In this document: in pieces, positions 38,320 through 47,278 of the stretch
How the letters are laid out: each line of letters opens with the position of its first letter
Numbering within the stretch: the first letter of the stretch is position 1
NCBI RefSeq assembly: GCF_001434695.1
Contig: NZ_AZDI01000008.1
Location: 1-64,000, forward strand
DNA: 64,000 nt
Origin: Dellaglioa algida DSM 15638
Lineage (GTDB): Bacteria; Bacillota; Bacilli; Lactobacillales; Lactobacillaceae
Direction of reading: 5' to 3'
Translations under genes and position numbers: made by a program
Notes under the pieces: generated by a model
Database searches by the model: none
What the model was told of the DNA's origin: nothing
Seen by the model: the letters and a program-made list of their open reading frames with translations, nothing else

Positions 38320-38361
38320 AATAAAAATACCACTTCCGATTGGTGAATGAAGTGGTATTTG
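38320..38361 (-). terminator. Terminator of pepF
   Basis: AAATACCACTTC pairs perfectly with GAAGTGGTATTT (38325-38336 with 38349-38360), with a T-rich run on the minus strand. Confidence 0.85.
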
Positions 38362-38365
38362 TGGC

Positions 38366-40174
38366 CTAAATCGTTTGACTTAGGGCAATTATTTTATCAA
38401 CAGTTTTGTCTAAGAACTGAATTGTTTGATTCAACGGTTCATCGGTTGTGATATCAACACCGGCCACCTTAGCAGCTTCAATTGGAGGTAATTCACCACC
38501 AAGTTTCAAGAAAGCTAGCCAAGATTCAGTTGCGACTTCTGGATTTTTCAGTAGATTCAAATGCGCTTGTGTTGAAATAGCGAGTCCAGCTGAATAGGTG
38601 TAAGAGTAGAGTCCCATGTAGTAATGAGATTGGCGCATCCAAGTTAATTCAGCACCGTCGTTAATTTCAACGTCAGGACCCCAGAAACGTTCGAGGACAT
38701 TCCGTTTGATTTCACTTAATTGATCGCCATCAAAGCCTTGGCCAGCATCAATCAATTGGTAAACCTCACGTTGGTAAGCTGCCTCAAGTAAATGCGTGAC
38801 GAAGTTATGGAAATAAGTATTTGTTAACATTTTTGAATAAGCGAAACGTTGTAAGCGTGGTTCTGTTGATTGATTCTCGATTGAAGTGGTTAGTAATAAT
38901 TCATTAAAAGTAGAAGGTGCCTCAACCAAGTAAGTAGAAGGCTCGCTCCCAAGAATAGATTGGTTATATTGCGTCAAAATAGCTTGTCCAGCATGACCAA
39001 GTTCATGAATTAAAGTATAGACGTCGGCTAACTCGTCTGTCCAAGACATCAGAATGTAGGGATGTTTGCCATAAGGCGTTGTTTCAAAGCCGCCTGTTTC
39101 TTTACCAATATTCTGAGGGAAATCAATCCAACGTTCTGGGAATGAGCGGGCAACCATTGCTTGATAGTCAGAACCAAGTGGGGCTACGGCGTCATTAACA
39201 TATTTTTTGGCATCTTCGATTGAAACTTTAGGTGCGAATTCAGGATCTAAATCAATTTGTAAATCGGCAAAGGTCATTTTATCTAAGCCACGAACTTTCT
39301 TAATATGTGCGGCATATTTTTGCATAACGGGTGCTAATTTAGTCATGATGGTATCGATTTGACGGTTGAATAGGGTACGATCGACTTCTTGTTCCGCTAA
39401 TAAATAATCAAATACGGAATCATAACCGCGTAATGTGGCAATCCGTTTCTCCATTGAAACCTGATTATAGTAGTTTGCGGCAATCGTATGTTTATAATGT
39501 GCTAATGTTGTAGAAAAACTTTTAAATGCGGCATGACGAACGGCCGGATCTGAATTATATTGGTAAGTATTTTCGTATAAAACAAATGACATGGGATAAG
39601 TGACCCCATTGACTTCAAAATCATCAAAGTCCATATCAGCCGCACGTGTTTGTCCATAAACGGATTCTGGTGCCGAAAAGTTAGGCTGGAAAGTTGCGAG
39701 GACTTGCTCAACTTCGGGACTTAATTGGTATTCTTTTTGTTTTTTTAATTGGCGAATGTAGGCTTTTAATTTTGGATTGGCGACTACGACCTCATCTAGA
39801 CGCTCAACTGGTAGTTCCAGTAATTCAATGTCGAAGAAAACCAATTTTGTGGAAATTTCGGCAGATAATGCCTCAAATTCACGCATTAATTGATTAGCTG
39901 TTGCATCAGTAATATCGACAGCTTGTTGCAAGAATGCATAATGTTCAATATGAGAGAGACGCATATATATGTCCTCTAGCGCACTGAATGCATCATGAAT
40001 TGAGACTAATTTATCTAAATGGCCGTGATATGCAGTATCGAATGCTTGAACCAAATCACGAACTAAGTCGATATCCGTTTGGAATGCGATATCGTTTGGA
40101 TATATAGCGGTTAAATCCCAAGTCAATTCTTCGGGAACATTTTTACGGTTAACTAGTTGGTGTGTGTTTGTCAT
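38366..40174 (-). CDS. pepF: Oligoendopeptidase F
   Basis: A 602-residue cytoplasmic zinc metallopeptidase of family M3B that cuts medium-length peptides, as used in lactic acid bacteria for nitrogen supply. The zinc motif HELGHAG (HEXXH) lies near residue 390, followed by the downstream Glu helix (EAPSTFNELLL). The N-terminal PepF domain with PEELTWDLTAIYP is also characteristic. Length is normal (about 600). Monocistronic with its own terminator. Confidence 0.95.
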   Translation of the reverse strand: MTNTHQLVNRKNVPEELTWDLTAIYPNDIAFQTDIDLVRDLVQAFDTAYHGHLDKLVSIHDAFSALEDIYMRLSHIEHYAFLQQAVDITDATANQLMREFEALSAEISTKLVFFDIELLELPVERLDEVVVANPKLKAYIRQLKKQKEYQLSPEVEQVLATFQPNFSAPESVYGQTRAADMDFDDFEVNGVTYPMSFVLYENTYQYNSDPAVRHAAFKSFSTTLAHYKHTIAANYYNQVSMEKRIATLRGYDSVFDYLLAEQEVDRTLFNRQIDTIMTKLAPVMQKYAAHIKKVRGLDKMTFADLQIDLDPEFAPKVSIEDAKKYVNDAVAPLGSDYQAMVARSFPERWIDFPQNIGKETGGFETTPYGKHPYILMSWTDELADVYTLIHELGHAGQAILTQYNQSILGSEPSTYLVEAPSTFNELLLTTSIENQSTEPRLQRFAYSKMLTNTYFHNFVTHLLEAAYQREVYQLIDAGQGFDGDQLSEIKRNVLERFWGPDVEINDGAELTWMRQSHYYMGLYSYTYSAGLAISTQAHLNLLKNPEVATESWLAFLKLGGELPPIEAAKVAGVDITTDEPLNQTIQFLDKTVDKIIALSQTI

Positions 40175-40235
40175 AATCGTAACCTCCTAAGGGTTTGTAT
40201 GCCTAGTATTGTACCATTATCTGGAGATCAATGGA

Positions 40236-40269
40236 CAAAAAAAGAACCTATCTAAACAGATAAGTTCTT
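40236..40269 (-). terminator. Terminator of the pyruvate oxidase gene
   Basis: AAGAACCTATCT pairs with AGATAAGTTCTT (40242-40253 with 40258-40269, one mismatch), then T residues on the minus strand. Confidence 0.82.
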
Positions 40270-40286
40270 AATCATTCGTGAGGGCA

Positions 40287-42038
40287 TTATTTTGAGTATT
40301 TCTCAATTAAATCGTCTAAGACAAGTAAGTCTTCTGCTTCGTAGCGTTTACGATATGCGGCGATTTCTTCAGCTGAGAAATTCTTTGGATTAACAGCTAG
40401 ATCTTCAACAGGGATGGCACGTTCGTCAGTGATTTTAACATCAATGACAACAGGTCCTTCTATAGATTCAGCTTTTTCAAATGCGGCAACCAATTCGTCA
40501 TGAGTAGAAACTGGAATACCAACGGCACCCATTGCGTTTCCGACTTGAGCCCAATCAGCATCGTTGAAATCGATACCGTAGAATGGTTGGCCTTCATCTT
40601 CTTGTTCATCTTGAATGAAACCGAAATGTTGGTTAGAGAAAACAACGTTGATAACATGTTGTTTGTATTTCACTTGTGTTAATAAGTCTTGAACGACCAT
40701 AGCAAAGGCACCATCACCAACAAGGTTAAAGACTTGGCGGTCAGGATATGCTGATTTAGCAGCAATTGCAGCACCCATACCGTAGCCCATTGTAGCGAAT
40801 AGAGCGGATGTTGTGAATTTTTGTTTAGGATTCATATCTAAGTAACGTAAGCTATTCATCGTTACATTACCAACATCGATTGCGAAAATGTCATCGCCAG
40901 TTGCATGTTTGTTAATTTCTTTAAAGACAGCAGCCGGTTGAAGAGGTGTTGTTGTTTTGTCCTCAAATTTCTTGAGGTATTCACGCCAGTTAGCCATATC
41001 TTCAATTGTTGCATCAAAGAATGGACGACTTTCAACTGGAGCACCATCTAATTCAACAAAACGAGCTAATGTTTTCTTAGCATCACTGAGTAAAGCCACA
41101 TCAACTGCATGACGTTTACCAATTTTTGATGCGTCGATATCAATTTGAATGAATTTCATATTTGGTTTTAAGATTTTTTTAGTTTGTGCGAAAGGTAAAT
41201 CAGCACCCGCGAAGACAACAAGATCAGCAGCTTCAATTGCTTCATCGGCTGGTTTTGTTGCAACACGATAAGTTGAACCTAAGTTTGCACGGAAACTATC
41301 AGGAACTGTTCCTTTATTGATAGCCGTAATGATAACTGGCATTTTAAAATGTTCAGAAAAGGCGATAACTTCATCAGTAGCACCTTTTGTACCAATACCG
41401 GCAAATAAAACAGGTTGTTTAGCTTCTTTAATTAGTGCTAAAGCGTCTTTAATTTTTGAATCGTCTGGTTCAGGAAGAATTGGACTTGAGTAGTTATGAC
41501 CTGATGCGTAATAGCTATCCATGTCGATATCCATCCAACCATAATCATTTGGAATTGTTACAACAGCAACGCCTTTGTATTGATATGCCGTTCTAATTGC
41601 TTGGTCAATAACACGAGGTAAGCTTTCAGGTGTCATAACGGTTCTATTGTAAACAGAAACGTCGGCGAACATTGGATTTTCATTCATTTCTTGGAATGAA
41701 TCCATATTCATTGCGCCTGAAGCAACTTGGCCAATTAAAGCAAGAACGGGGACGTGATCTTGTTGTGCATCGTATAAACCGTTAAATAAATGCGTTGCAC
41801 CAGGACCAGCTGAACCGAAAACAACCCCAACTTTACCTGTTAATTTTGCTTCTGCAGCAGCGGCCAATGCGCCAACTTCTTCGTGGCGAACTTGGATATA
41901 ATTAATATTTTCTTTTTCAGATTCGAGAGCACGCATTGTTGTATTGAATGACCCACCGGGTAACCCATAAACATTTTCGACTTTCCAATCTTGTAATACT
42001 TTTAACATAGCAATAGATGCTTTGATTTTTTCTGACAT
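40287..42038 (-). CDS. pox: Pyruvate oxidase (H2O2-forming)
   Basis: A 583-residue FAD- and thiamine-diphosphate-dependent enzyme converting pyruvate, phosphate and oxygen to acetyl phosphate, CO2 and hydrogen peroxide. Visible features are the ThDP-binding glutamate in VRHEEVGALAAA, the GSAGPGATHL motif, and the Mg/ThDP motif GDGAFAMVVQDLLTQVKY with FSNQHFGFI. Length matches lactobacillar Pox/SpxB. A cre site lies 63 bases upstream of the start, so the gene is probably under CcpA control. Peroxide from Pox is a known cause of meat spoilage by Latilactobacillus. Confidence 0.92.
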   Translation of the reverse strand: MSEKIKASIAMLKVLQDWKVENVYGLPGGSFNTTMRALESEKENINYIQVRHEEVGALAAAAEAKLTGKVGVVFGSAGPGATHLFNGLYDAQQDHVPVLALIGQVASGAMNMDSFQEMNENPMFADVSVYNRTVMTPESLPRVIDQAIRTAYQYKGVAVVTIPNDYGWMDIDMDSYYASGHNYSSPILPEPDDSKIKDALALIKEAKQPVLFAGIGTKGATDEVIAFSEHFKMPVIITAINKGTVPDSFRANLGSTYRVATKPADEAIEAADLVVFAGADLPFAQTKKILKPNMKFIQIDIDASKIGKRHAVDVALLSDAKKTLARFVELDGAPVESRPFFDATIEDMANWREYLKKFEDKTTTPLQPAAVFKEINKHATGDDIFAIDVGNVTMNSLRYLDMNPKQKFTTSALFATMGYGMGAAIAAKSAYPDRQVFNLVGDGAFAMVVQDLLTQVKYKQHVINVVFSNQHFGFIQDEQEDEGQPFYGIDFNDADWAQVGNAMGAVGIPVSTHDELVAAFEKAESIEGPVVIDVKITDERAIPVEDLAVNPKNFSAEEIAAYRKRYEAEDLLVLDDLIEKYSK

Positions 42039-42101
42039 AATTTAAATCCCCACTTTCAATTAGATAATAATGTATCTTACACAATACATTATTGCATTAT
42101 G

Positions 42102-42115
42102 TGACAACGTTTACA
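42102..42115. promoter_or_regulatory. cre site (CcpA) upstream of pox
   Basis: TGACAACGTTTACA matches the consensus TGWAANCGNTNWCA at all but one position. It lies between the divergent pox and WxL genes. Catabolite repression of pox by glucose is known in lactobacilli; the site here supports it. Confidence 0.7.
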
Positions 42116-42213
42116 AATGAAACGTTTTAAAGAAGTGCATTATTTTAAAATTACCTGGTTAGTGCGGCTAGACAGTAAAATAATGTCAAAAAAATGGACT
42201 ATGCCGTAAAAGA

Positions 42214-42219
42214 TTGACC
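42214..42219 (+). promoter_or_regulatory. Csc-type box, copy E, without a -10
   Basis: CCGTAAAAGA TTGACC resembles copy A (CCGTAAAATA TTGACC), but no -10 sequence is found 21 bases later. It may be a degenerate site or act at a distance on the WxL gene starting at 42503. Confidence 0.3.
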
Positions 42220-42300
42220 ATAATTGAAGTAAGCGCAAACGAAGCTTAGGAAGAGGGGATTTAAGAGAAATATTAAGTAGAATAGCGTTGTATAAATATG

Positions 42301-42465
42301 TTGCCATCATGGATAACTAGTGTAGAATATAAACGTGGATGATATTCGTACATAATGTGCAATGAAATGAGTTTATAGAATTTTAACAGCATAAAAAAAG
42401 CGTTTAAGTAATACCTAATAATTTAAAATAAGTTAATTAAAAGTAGTATTAGGTTTCATTTTTTT
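42301..42465 (+). ncRNA. Candidate short leader RNA ending in a hairpin
   Basis: A promoter-like TTGCCA (42301-42306), 16 bases and TAGAAT (42323-42328) would start a transcript near 42335. Before the WxL gene lies a hairpin ACCTAATA/TATTAGGT (42413-42420 with 42447-42454) followed by a T run (TTTCATTTTTTT). This forms either a premature terminator in the 5' leader or the end of a small RNA of about 130 bases. No reading frame covers it. The stem is AT-rich, so this is tentative. Confidence 0.3.
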
Positions 42466-42502
42466 ACATACTAATAATCAAACTCAGGGGGGAATGATTA
42501 AC

Positions 42503-44053
42503 ATGAATCAAATCTTTAAGAAAACGGGTCTATTTTTAACGGCTTTTGTAGGCGTATTACTTTCGTCTAAAGCCATTCGAGCGGCTGTACTTACAGAACC
42601 AACGAATGCAATGCAGGATATAACGGATACTTTTACAAGTGCACCTAGACTTGCCGATGGACCAGCGGGAGCTAATCCTTTTTCATGGGGGACAACAAAA
42701 ATCCAAGCCAATTTTGTACGTGATGGGCATTTAACAGGAAGAACGGATAAATTAATTGTGACTTCAAAAGGGACAATAACAATGCAAGAATCAGCTTCTG
42801 CGGGATATACATTTTCGAATATGTGGAATATACTTTCAGCCGATGCATATTCTGAGCTAGGAGCCGGCGATAAGTCGGGTACAATTCAAGGTGGGTCTAA
42901 GGATAGAATAATGGACATATCGGGTGATACAACTATCACAGTTGGAGACCATACGGCAGATATGGCTAAAAATGCAGGGAAAAAAGTATGGATCGGAAAT
43001 AAAGTACAAACCTACCATAGTATTAGACCAATTAAGAGTAATTACTATGTAACTCAAGAAACATATACAGATGTGGGACAAATAACTTTAAAACCAACTA
43101 TTACAGGAACACCAGCAGCTACAAACCCAAATATTTCAGGTACTGGAACGCAAACTGGTGATAAAATCAGTGTGGTTGTTAATGGGACTACTAAAGAAAC
43201 AACCGTTAAAGCCGATGGAACTTGGAGTCTGAACTGGGGCGGTAAACTCCCGGTCCAAGCTAAAATGACAGTAACAGAAACCAATGCTTATGGCGATAAA
43301 CCGGGAACGGTGGAGGCAACTATTTCGGGTACGGACTTATCCATTACGTCAAAAGAAACGGCAATTAATTTAATGCCATCCGATATTGAAGGTTACCAAA
43401 ATATGTCGGATGATCAAGTAATGGCCGATTTAATTAAACGATTTGGCATTACCGCGATAGATAAAGCTGATAATAATAGTAGTACGGGTATTATTATTGG
43501 GACTAGTGATAGTCAGTTTTTGAAGAACCTGCGTCAGGCAAGTGGTGGGACTTCAGTTAGCACGCCTTTTACGGCTACGAAGTCAGGAGAAACTGTTGCG
43601 ATGGCTAACCCGTTAACTGTGACAGTTGGTGCTGGTATGTTATCATTTAGCACAATGCCCGCACGGAGTGATTTTGCTAAAACGATGATCAATGGGCAAG
43701 GACAAATAGTTCAGAGAACTGGTGATTGGAACGTTGGGGTCACAGATACACGTAAATCTGGGAGTCCTTGGTATTTGAGCGTTTCAGAATCGCCATTAAC
43801 GAACAGTGAGACGGGGAAAGAATTATCGGGTTACGTTTACTACACGGCTGATGGACAGAATGAAACTAAGATTGGTACCGGCAGTACCTTTATTGCTTCG
43901 GGTCAAAAAGCAACAGGTGTTGGTGATACGTATAAATTAAATGACGGTTGGACTGACAACAAGGGTATTTTATTGCACGCAAATTCAGATGTTACGATTG
44001 GTAGCTACAATGGGACGATGGATTGGTCTTTAAGTGATGCACCAACCAAATAA
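42503..44053 (+). CDS. WxL-domain surface protein with Ig-like repeat
   Basis: A 516-residue secreted protein. Signal peptide (about 1-25, ending IRA), a unique N-terminal domain (about 30-190) that I do not recognise, a bacterial Ig-like repeat (about 195-275; GTGTQTGDKISVVVNGTTKE), and a WxL domain (PWYLSVSES near residue 423, DWSLSDAPTK at the end). Start is taken at the ATG at 42503, ten bases after AGGGGGG; an earlier ATG (42494) is too close. It lacks the lectin domain of the other large WxL proteins. Confidence 0.82.
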   Translation: MNQIFKKTGLFLTAFVGVLLSSKAIRAAVLTEPTNAMQDITDTFTSAPRLADGPAGANPFSWGTTKIQANFVRDGHLTGRTDKLIVTSKGTITMQESASAGYTFSNMWNILSADAYSELGAGDKSGTIQGGSKDRIMDISGDTTITVGDHTADMAKNAGKKVWIGNKVQTYHSIRPIKSNYYVTQETYTDVGQITLKPTITGTPAATNPNISGTGTQTGDKISVVVNGTTKETTVKADGTWSLNWGGKLPVQAKMTVTETNAYGDKPGTVEATISGTDLSITSKETAINLMPSDIEGYQNMSDDQVMADLIKRFGITAIDKADNNSSTGIIIGTSDSQFLKNLRQASGGTSVSTPFTATKSGETVAMANPLTVTVGAGMLSFSTMPARSDFAKTMINGQGQIVQRTGDWNVGVTDTRKSGSPWYLSVSESPLTNSETGKELSGYVYYTADGQNETKIGTGSTFIASGQKATGVGDTYKLNDGWTDNKGILLHANSDVTIGSYNGTMDWSLSDAPTK

Positions 44054-44067
44054 ATTTAAATTTTTAT

Positions 44068-44106
44068 AACGGTCTCTAAAAGTCTAACTTTTGGAGGCCG
44101 TTTTTT
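44068..44106 (+). terminator. Terminator of the 42.5 kb WxL gene
   Basis: AACGGTCTCTAAAAGT pairs with ACTTTTGGAGGCCGTT with mismatches, then six T residues. Confidence 0.82.
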
Positions 44107-44174
44107 GGTAAACTGAGGGTGTTAAAATTAGATGTATAACCAAATAATGGAGTCAAGAATTTGGAGGCGTTCAT

Positions 44175-44573
44175 ATGGGAAGAAAAGGCTGGATTATTTT
44201 ACTGACGTTTATAACAGTTTCAGTTATCGGTGGTAACTTGTATAAGGTTCACGAAAAAAAGGTAGAAGAAAAAAATGAAATTGTTCAAGTTAAGGTGGAA
44301 CACAGTTTTGTAGTAGAGTTGAAAAAAAATGTTGCTGGTATTAAGTCGATAAAATTTAAGCAAGCATTATATAATTCGTGGATAAATCAATATATGATGA
44401 CTATTATGCTAACTTATGAAAAAGAACCTGGTTCTAATGAAGTTAACTTTGATTATTATGATAAAGATAAAATGAAAGAAATATCTGGTCTTGAAGGTAC
44501 TGGTGTTAATAAAGGAGTAACAAAAGGAAAGGTCGAAGTTACTTATACTAACGGGAAGAAAACTAGTATATAG
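44175..44573 (+). CDS. Unknown membrane-anchored protein
   Basis: A 132-residue protein with an N-terminal membrane helix (about residues 5-22) and an otherwise soluble, charged extracellular part (VKVEHSFVVELKKNVAG; KGKVEVTYTNGKKTSI). No Cys follows the helix, so it is not a lipoprotein. A good TTGGAGGC ribosome site. Family unknown. A short decayed segment near 45000-45080 encodes GNVKINYMTGTSKRC, loosely like its C-terminus, so it may once have had a paralogue. Confidence 0.55.
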   Translation: MGRKGWIILLTFITVSVIGGNLYKVHEKKVEEKNEIVQVKVEHSFVVELKKNVAGIKSIKFKQALYNSWINQYMMTIMLTYEKEPGSNEVNFDYYDKDKMKEISGLEGTGVNKGVTKGKVEVTYTNGKKTSI

Positions 44574-44789
44574 TTAAAATAAAAATAACGTTATTATTTG
44601 TGATAATTTAGATAAGATTGTAGTCTAAGTGTACGTGGGAAATTATTATTAGCTCAATTACGATAGTCATTTAATTGAGTAGTTCGACGGTGGTGGAGTA
44701 AGTGGAATTACTATTTTCATCTATTTAAAAAGCATTATAAGTATGGAAATTTTGAAGTGTAACAAAAAAGTTAGATGTTTAAATGTTAA

Positions 44790-44979
44790 TTAAGCAATTA
44801 AGGCGTGATTTCGATATTCTATTGGAGTCATGTCTTTTAATTTATAAGGGATCCGGTCATTATTAAACCATTAGACGTATTTGCTTGCTTCTTGAATGAG
44901 CTCGCCAATATCATGAATAACCTGACACTTTAGACATTCTTGTTTCATCAAGCTAAAGAAACTTTCAATTGGTGCATTG
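44790..44979 (-). pseudogene. IS3-family transposase remnant (3' end)
   Basis: The minus strand reads NAPIESFFSLMKQECL, then an internal stop (TAA-type interruption after ASKYV), then WFNNDRIPYKLKDMTPIEYR to a final stop. This is the C-terminal catalytic end of an IS150-type IS3 orfB integrase: the ESFF...K.E region and the YN..R.......P.EYR motif are diagnostic. The rest of the element is gone. The adjacent bases (44574-44789 and 44980-45126) show no other identifiable gene. Confidence 0.75.
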
Positions 44980-45126
44980 AAGATAATAAAATTAGTTTTA
45001 ATATTTATACTTTTAATGTACAGGGTAATGTGAAAATTAACTACATGACTGGAACTAGCAAGAGGTGTTAATAATTAGAGACTAAATACTTTTAAATTCT
45101 AAAAAAGGTGGTAATATTATGTTGTT

Positions 45127-45318
45127 ATGTTAATAGGAGCTGGAGTGAATTCAATTTCATTTCATTAGAACTATGCTAGAGTAAAAATAAAAGCTAGTGA
45201 CGTAAGATTGGCCTTAGGGTTCTCGATTGGTGGAGTTTGTGCAGCTTATAAAAATGGTATTTGGTTTGACTACAATTACTTTTATCCTACATTTTTGGGT
45301 CGTGCAGGTCTACAATAA
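45127..45318 (+). pseudogene. Broken bacteriocin-like small peptide gene, copy 1
   Basis: A frame from the ATG at 45127 is interrupted by TAG at 45166-45168 and then reads on to TAA at 45316-45318, ending LALGFSIGGVCAAYKNG and IWFDYNYFYPTFLGRAGLQ. The final segment is repeated with conservative changes in copy 2 at 45.6 kb, which indicates it was once under coding selection. Each copy is followed about 21 bases later by a 62-residue hydrophobic gene, the order of a class II bacteriocin and its immunity gene. The bacteriocin reading is inference. Confidence 0.4.
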
Positions 45319-45339
45319 TAAGTTGGGTGGAACATAAAA

Positions 45340-45528
45340 ATGAAAAATTTAAAAAAAAGTATAGACGAATCGCTTTCCGTTTTGGGAATATTTTTTTTAG
45401 TTTTAATAATTTTATCTTTTTTTATTAAGGATAGTTCTTATTTTTATAATGGTAGGATATACTTAATAGTATATTTTTTAGGTGATACTGTTGTTGGCTT
45501 TTTTAGGTTACGAAAAAGTGAAAACTAA
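45340..45528 (+). CDS. Small membrane protein, candidate bacteriocin immunity protein
   Basis: A 62-residue protein with a short charged N-terminus (MKNLKKSIDESLSVLG) and two hydrophobic helices (about residues 14-30 and 38-55). Two relatives are in the window: a frameshifted copy at 45685 and an intact one at 53831. Placement directly after a bacteriocin-like peptide suggests immunity to it. The ribosome site is TTGGGTGGA-like. I cannot name a family. Confidence 0.55.
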   Translation: MKNLKKSIDESLSVLGIFFLVLIILSFFIKDSSYFYNGRIYLIVYFLGDTVVGFFRLRKSEN

Positions 45529-45534
45529 GAATAA

Positions 45535-45663
45535 ATGGAAGCAGCATTAACTACTCAGCTGTTTTTAGTCGTAGGTATTTCTGTAAATCATATTAAGAGT
45601 AGCATTTGGTTTAACTGCAATTACTATTATCCTACATTTTTAGGTCGTGCAGGTCTACAATAA
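45535..45663 (+). pseudogene. Bacteriocin-like small peptide remnant, copy 2
   Basis: A frame from the ATG at 45535 to TAA at 45661-45663 ends SIWFNCNYYYPTFLGRAGLQ, near-identical to the end of copy 1 (IWFDYNYFYPTFLGRAGLQ). The upstream part shows no similarity to copy 1 and no ribosome site, so the 5' half was replaced or lost. Confidence 0.4.
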
Positions 45664-45684
45664 CAAGCTAAGGGGAACATAGAA

Positions 45685-45868
45685 ATGAAAAATTTTAAAA
45701 AAAGTATGGATGAATCGCTTTCTGTTATGGGAATAATCTTTTTAGGTCTAATAATTCTATCTTTTTTTATTAAGGATGGTTCTGATTTTTATACATAGTA
45801 GGATTTATTTAATAATGATTTTTTTAGGTAGTACTATTGTTGGCTTTTTTCGGTTACAAAAAAAGTAA
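45685..45868 (+). pseudogene. Frameshifted copy of the 62-residue immunity-like gene
   Basis: Starts MKNFKKSMDESLSVMGIIFL behind AAGGGGAA and matches the 45340 gene. It stops at TAG 45796-45798, after which the matching sequence continues in another frame (RIYLIMIFLGSTIVGFFRLQ) to 45868. One base change in length disrupted it. Confidence 0.75.
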
Positions 45869-45890
45869 AATCCAAGAGTAAACAGGAGTA

Positions 45891-46052
45891 GAATTAACCA
45901 CTCAAAAAATTTGAATTCAGAAAAAGATTTAAAAAATAAATAAAATGAGTATCTATTATTTGAAAATATACAAAAATCCGTCGAGAGCAACTTCTCTACG
46001 GATTTTTTTGTTTTGTAGACAATAAGCTTAGCAGTTTTATGTCTGGGATGTT
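45891..46052. repeat. About 160-base block duplicated at 52764-52924
   Basis: This block and 52764-52924 share the end of a coding segment (encoding KDLKNK in the 52.6 kb copy), the intervening bases, a terminator (CCGTMGAGAG...CTCTCTACGG type, about 45972-46015) and 40 bases beyond it. Here the coding part is frameshifted. The duplication links the two halves of the bacteriocin island. Confidence 0.8.
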
Positions 46053-46155
46053 TGGGTAGAATAATTTCGATATTACCTTGGTCTTTAAGTTGTTGTGAAA
46101 TTGGATTGATTAGCCCGAAATACAAAAGAAATCCTCGAATTAATTGATGAAAACG

Positions 46156-46284
46156 ATGTTTATGCCATTTGCTGAATTTGAACGCGCTCAAATTGTTGAA
46201 CGAATACAGAGTGGAAAATATTATGTTAAGTTGAATAATCCTGATTTTAAAGAAGGTAGACAAAAAGATTCTAGTTCAACGTGA
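46156..46284 (+). pseudogene. Serine recombinase (resolvase/invertase) remnant
   Basis: The frame reads [20 protein letters not shown], then [17 protein letters not shown], and stops. FAEFER..I.ER...G is the conserved helix E region of the resolvase/invertase family, and the following stretch leads to the missing DNA-binding domain. A shifted upstream frame ([16 protein letters not shown]) may be an earlier part. It is a remnant of a mobile element. Confidence 0.7.
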
Positions 46285-46559
46285 ATTGAATGTATTAGAG
46301 TTTAGAAAAAAACATTCAATTAAATAAACTGTAGATTAATACTAGGTATCTACCGGGTCAGTAAAAAAAGGCAGCGTATCAGCGCGGGTTAGAATAGTTT
46401 TTTATGATATACTGAATAAATAGAAAAGTGAAAAGATGGTGGCCACTCTTGATGAGATGATGCCTATGAAAATAAGTGATCAATCTAGAAAAGAAAATGC
46501 CTTTTGTCGTCATTGTAAAATTAGGACAAAAAATAACCATGGTCGATCAAGCCAGGAGT

Positions 46560-47112
46560 GGCCGAAGAGTCTATTCTTGAAGTTTGTTTAAAAAAATTGT
46601 CTCTGAATTCCGAAATAAATAAGCTTGGTCAGCGAAAATAACTTTTATTATAATTGATGCACAAGGTATTAAGAATACCGATACGGCAGAATATAAGGGT
46701 TATGAAGCAGAAAAGAAAATTTCGGGAATCAAGCGTCACCTAACTGTAGATAGTAATGGACTACCGCGGACAATCCATATAACAACTGCCAATGTTTCGG
46801 ATCGTGCCGGTGCTAGTGCTAAGTTGGCAATTAATAGTGACCATCTAGATCAAGTAACATCCGTATTAGTTGATGGTGGTTACATAGAATATAATTTTTA
46901 ATCTGATGTTAAAACTAATATAAAAGCCACCGCACAGGTGGCTAAGCGCGATGAATTGTATAAGTTTGAAGTCTTGCTAAAACTTTGGATTATAAAGCAA
47001 TCATTTAGCTGGCTGGATAAGGCGACGACTATGGGGAAAATGTGAACGACAACTTAATACCAGTCTACAGATGATTGTACTAGCGTTTCTTACTTCATTG
47101 ATCCAAAGATAA
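46560..47112 (+). pseudogene. IS5-family transposase remnant
   Basis: Several frames together spell an IS1031-group IS5 transposase: TFIIIDAQGIKNTDTAEYKG (first catalytic Asp), KISGIKRHLTVDSNGLPR, VLVDGGY (second Asp), and near the end a LWKNCERQLNTSLQM-type segment (third acidic residue) ending at TAA 47110-47112. Stops and frameshifts occur throughout, so it is dead. Terminal inverted repeats were not identified. The bases up to 47278 hold nothing else I recognise. Confidence 0.75.
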
Positions 47113-47278
47113 TAGGACAGCTATAACAAGACTGTGTTTTACTACAAGGGGCTTCCACAGATTGACAACAAGTGGTCTATTTTTTATTGTGGTCAATCTA
47201 GGAATTTAAATAGACCGAATGCTAAATCTGGTATGAGCATTTAGTCGATTATATGAAAATCAAGAGGAGTTTTTAATT

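Noticed and set aside
45805-46263. A 152-codon minus-strand open frame
   Set aside because: It runs through a pseudogene, a terminator and a recombinase remnant on the other strand and has no ribosome site or recognisable domain.
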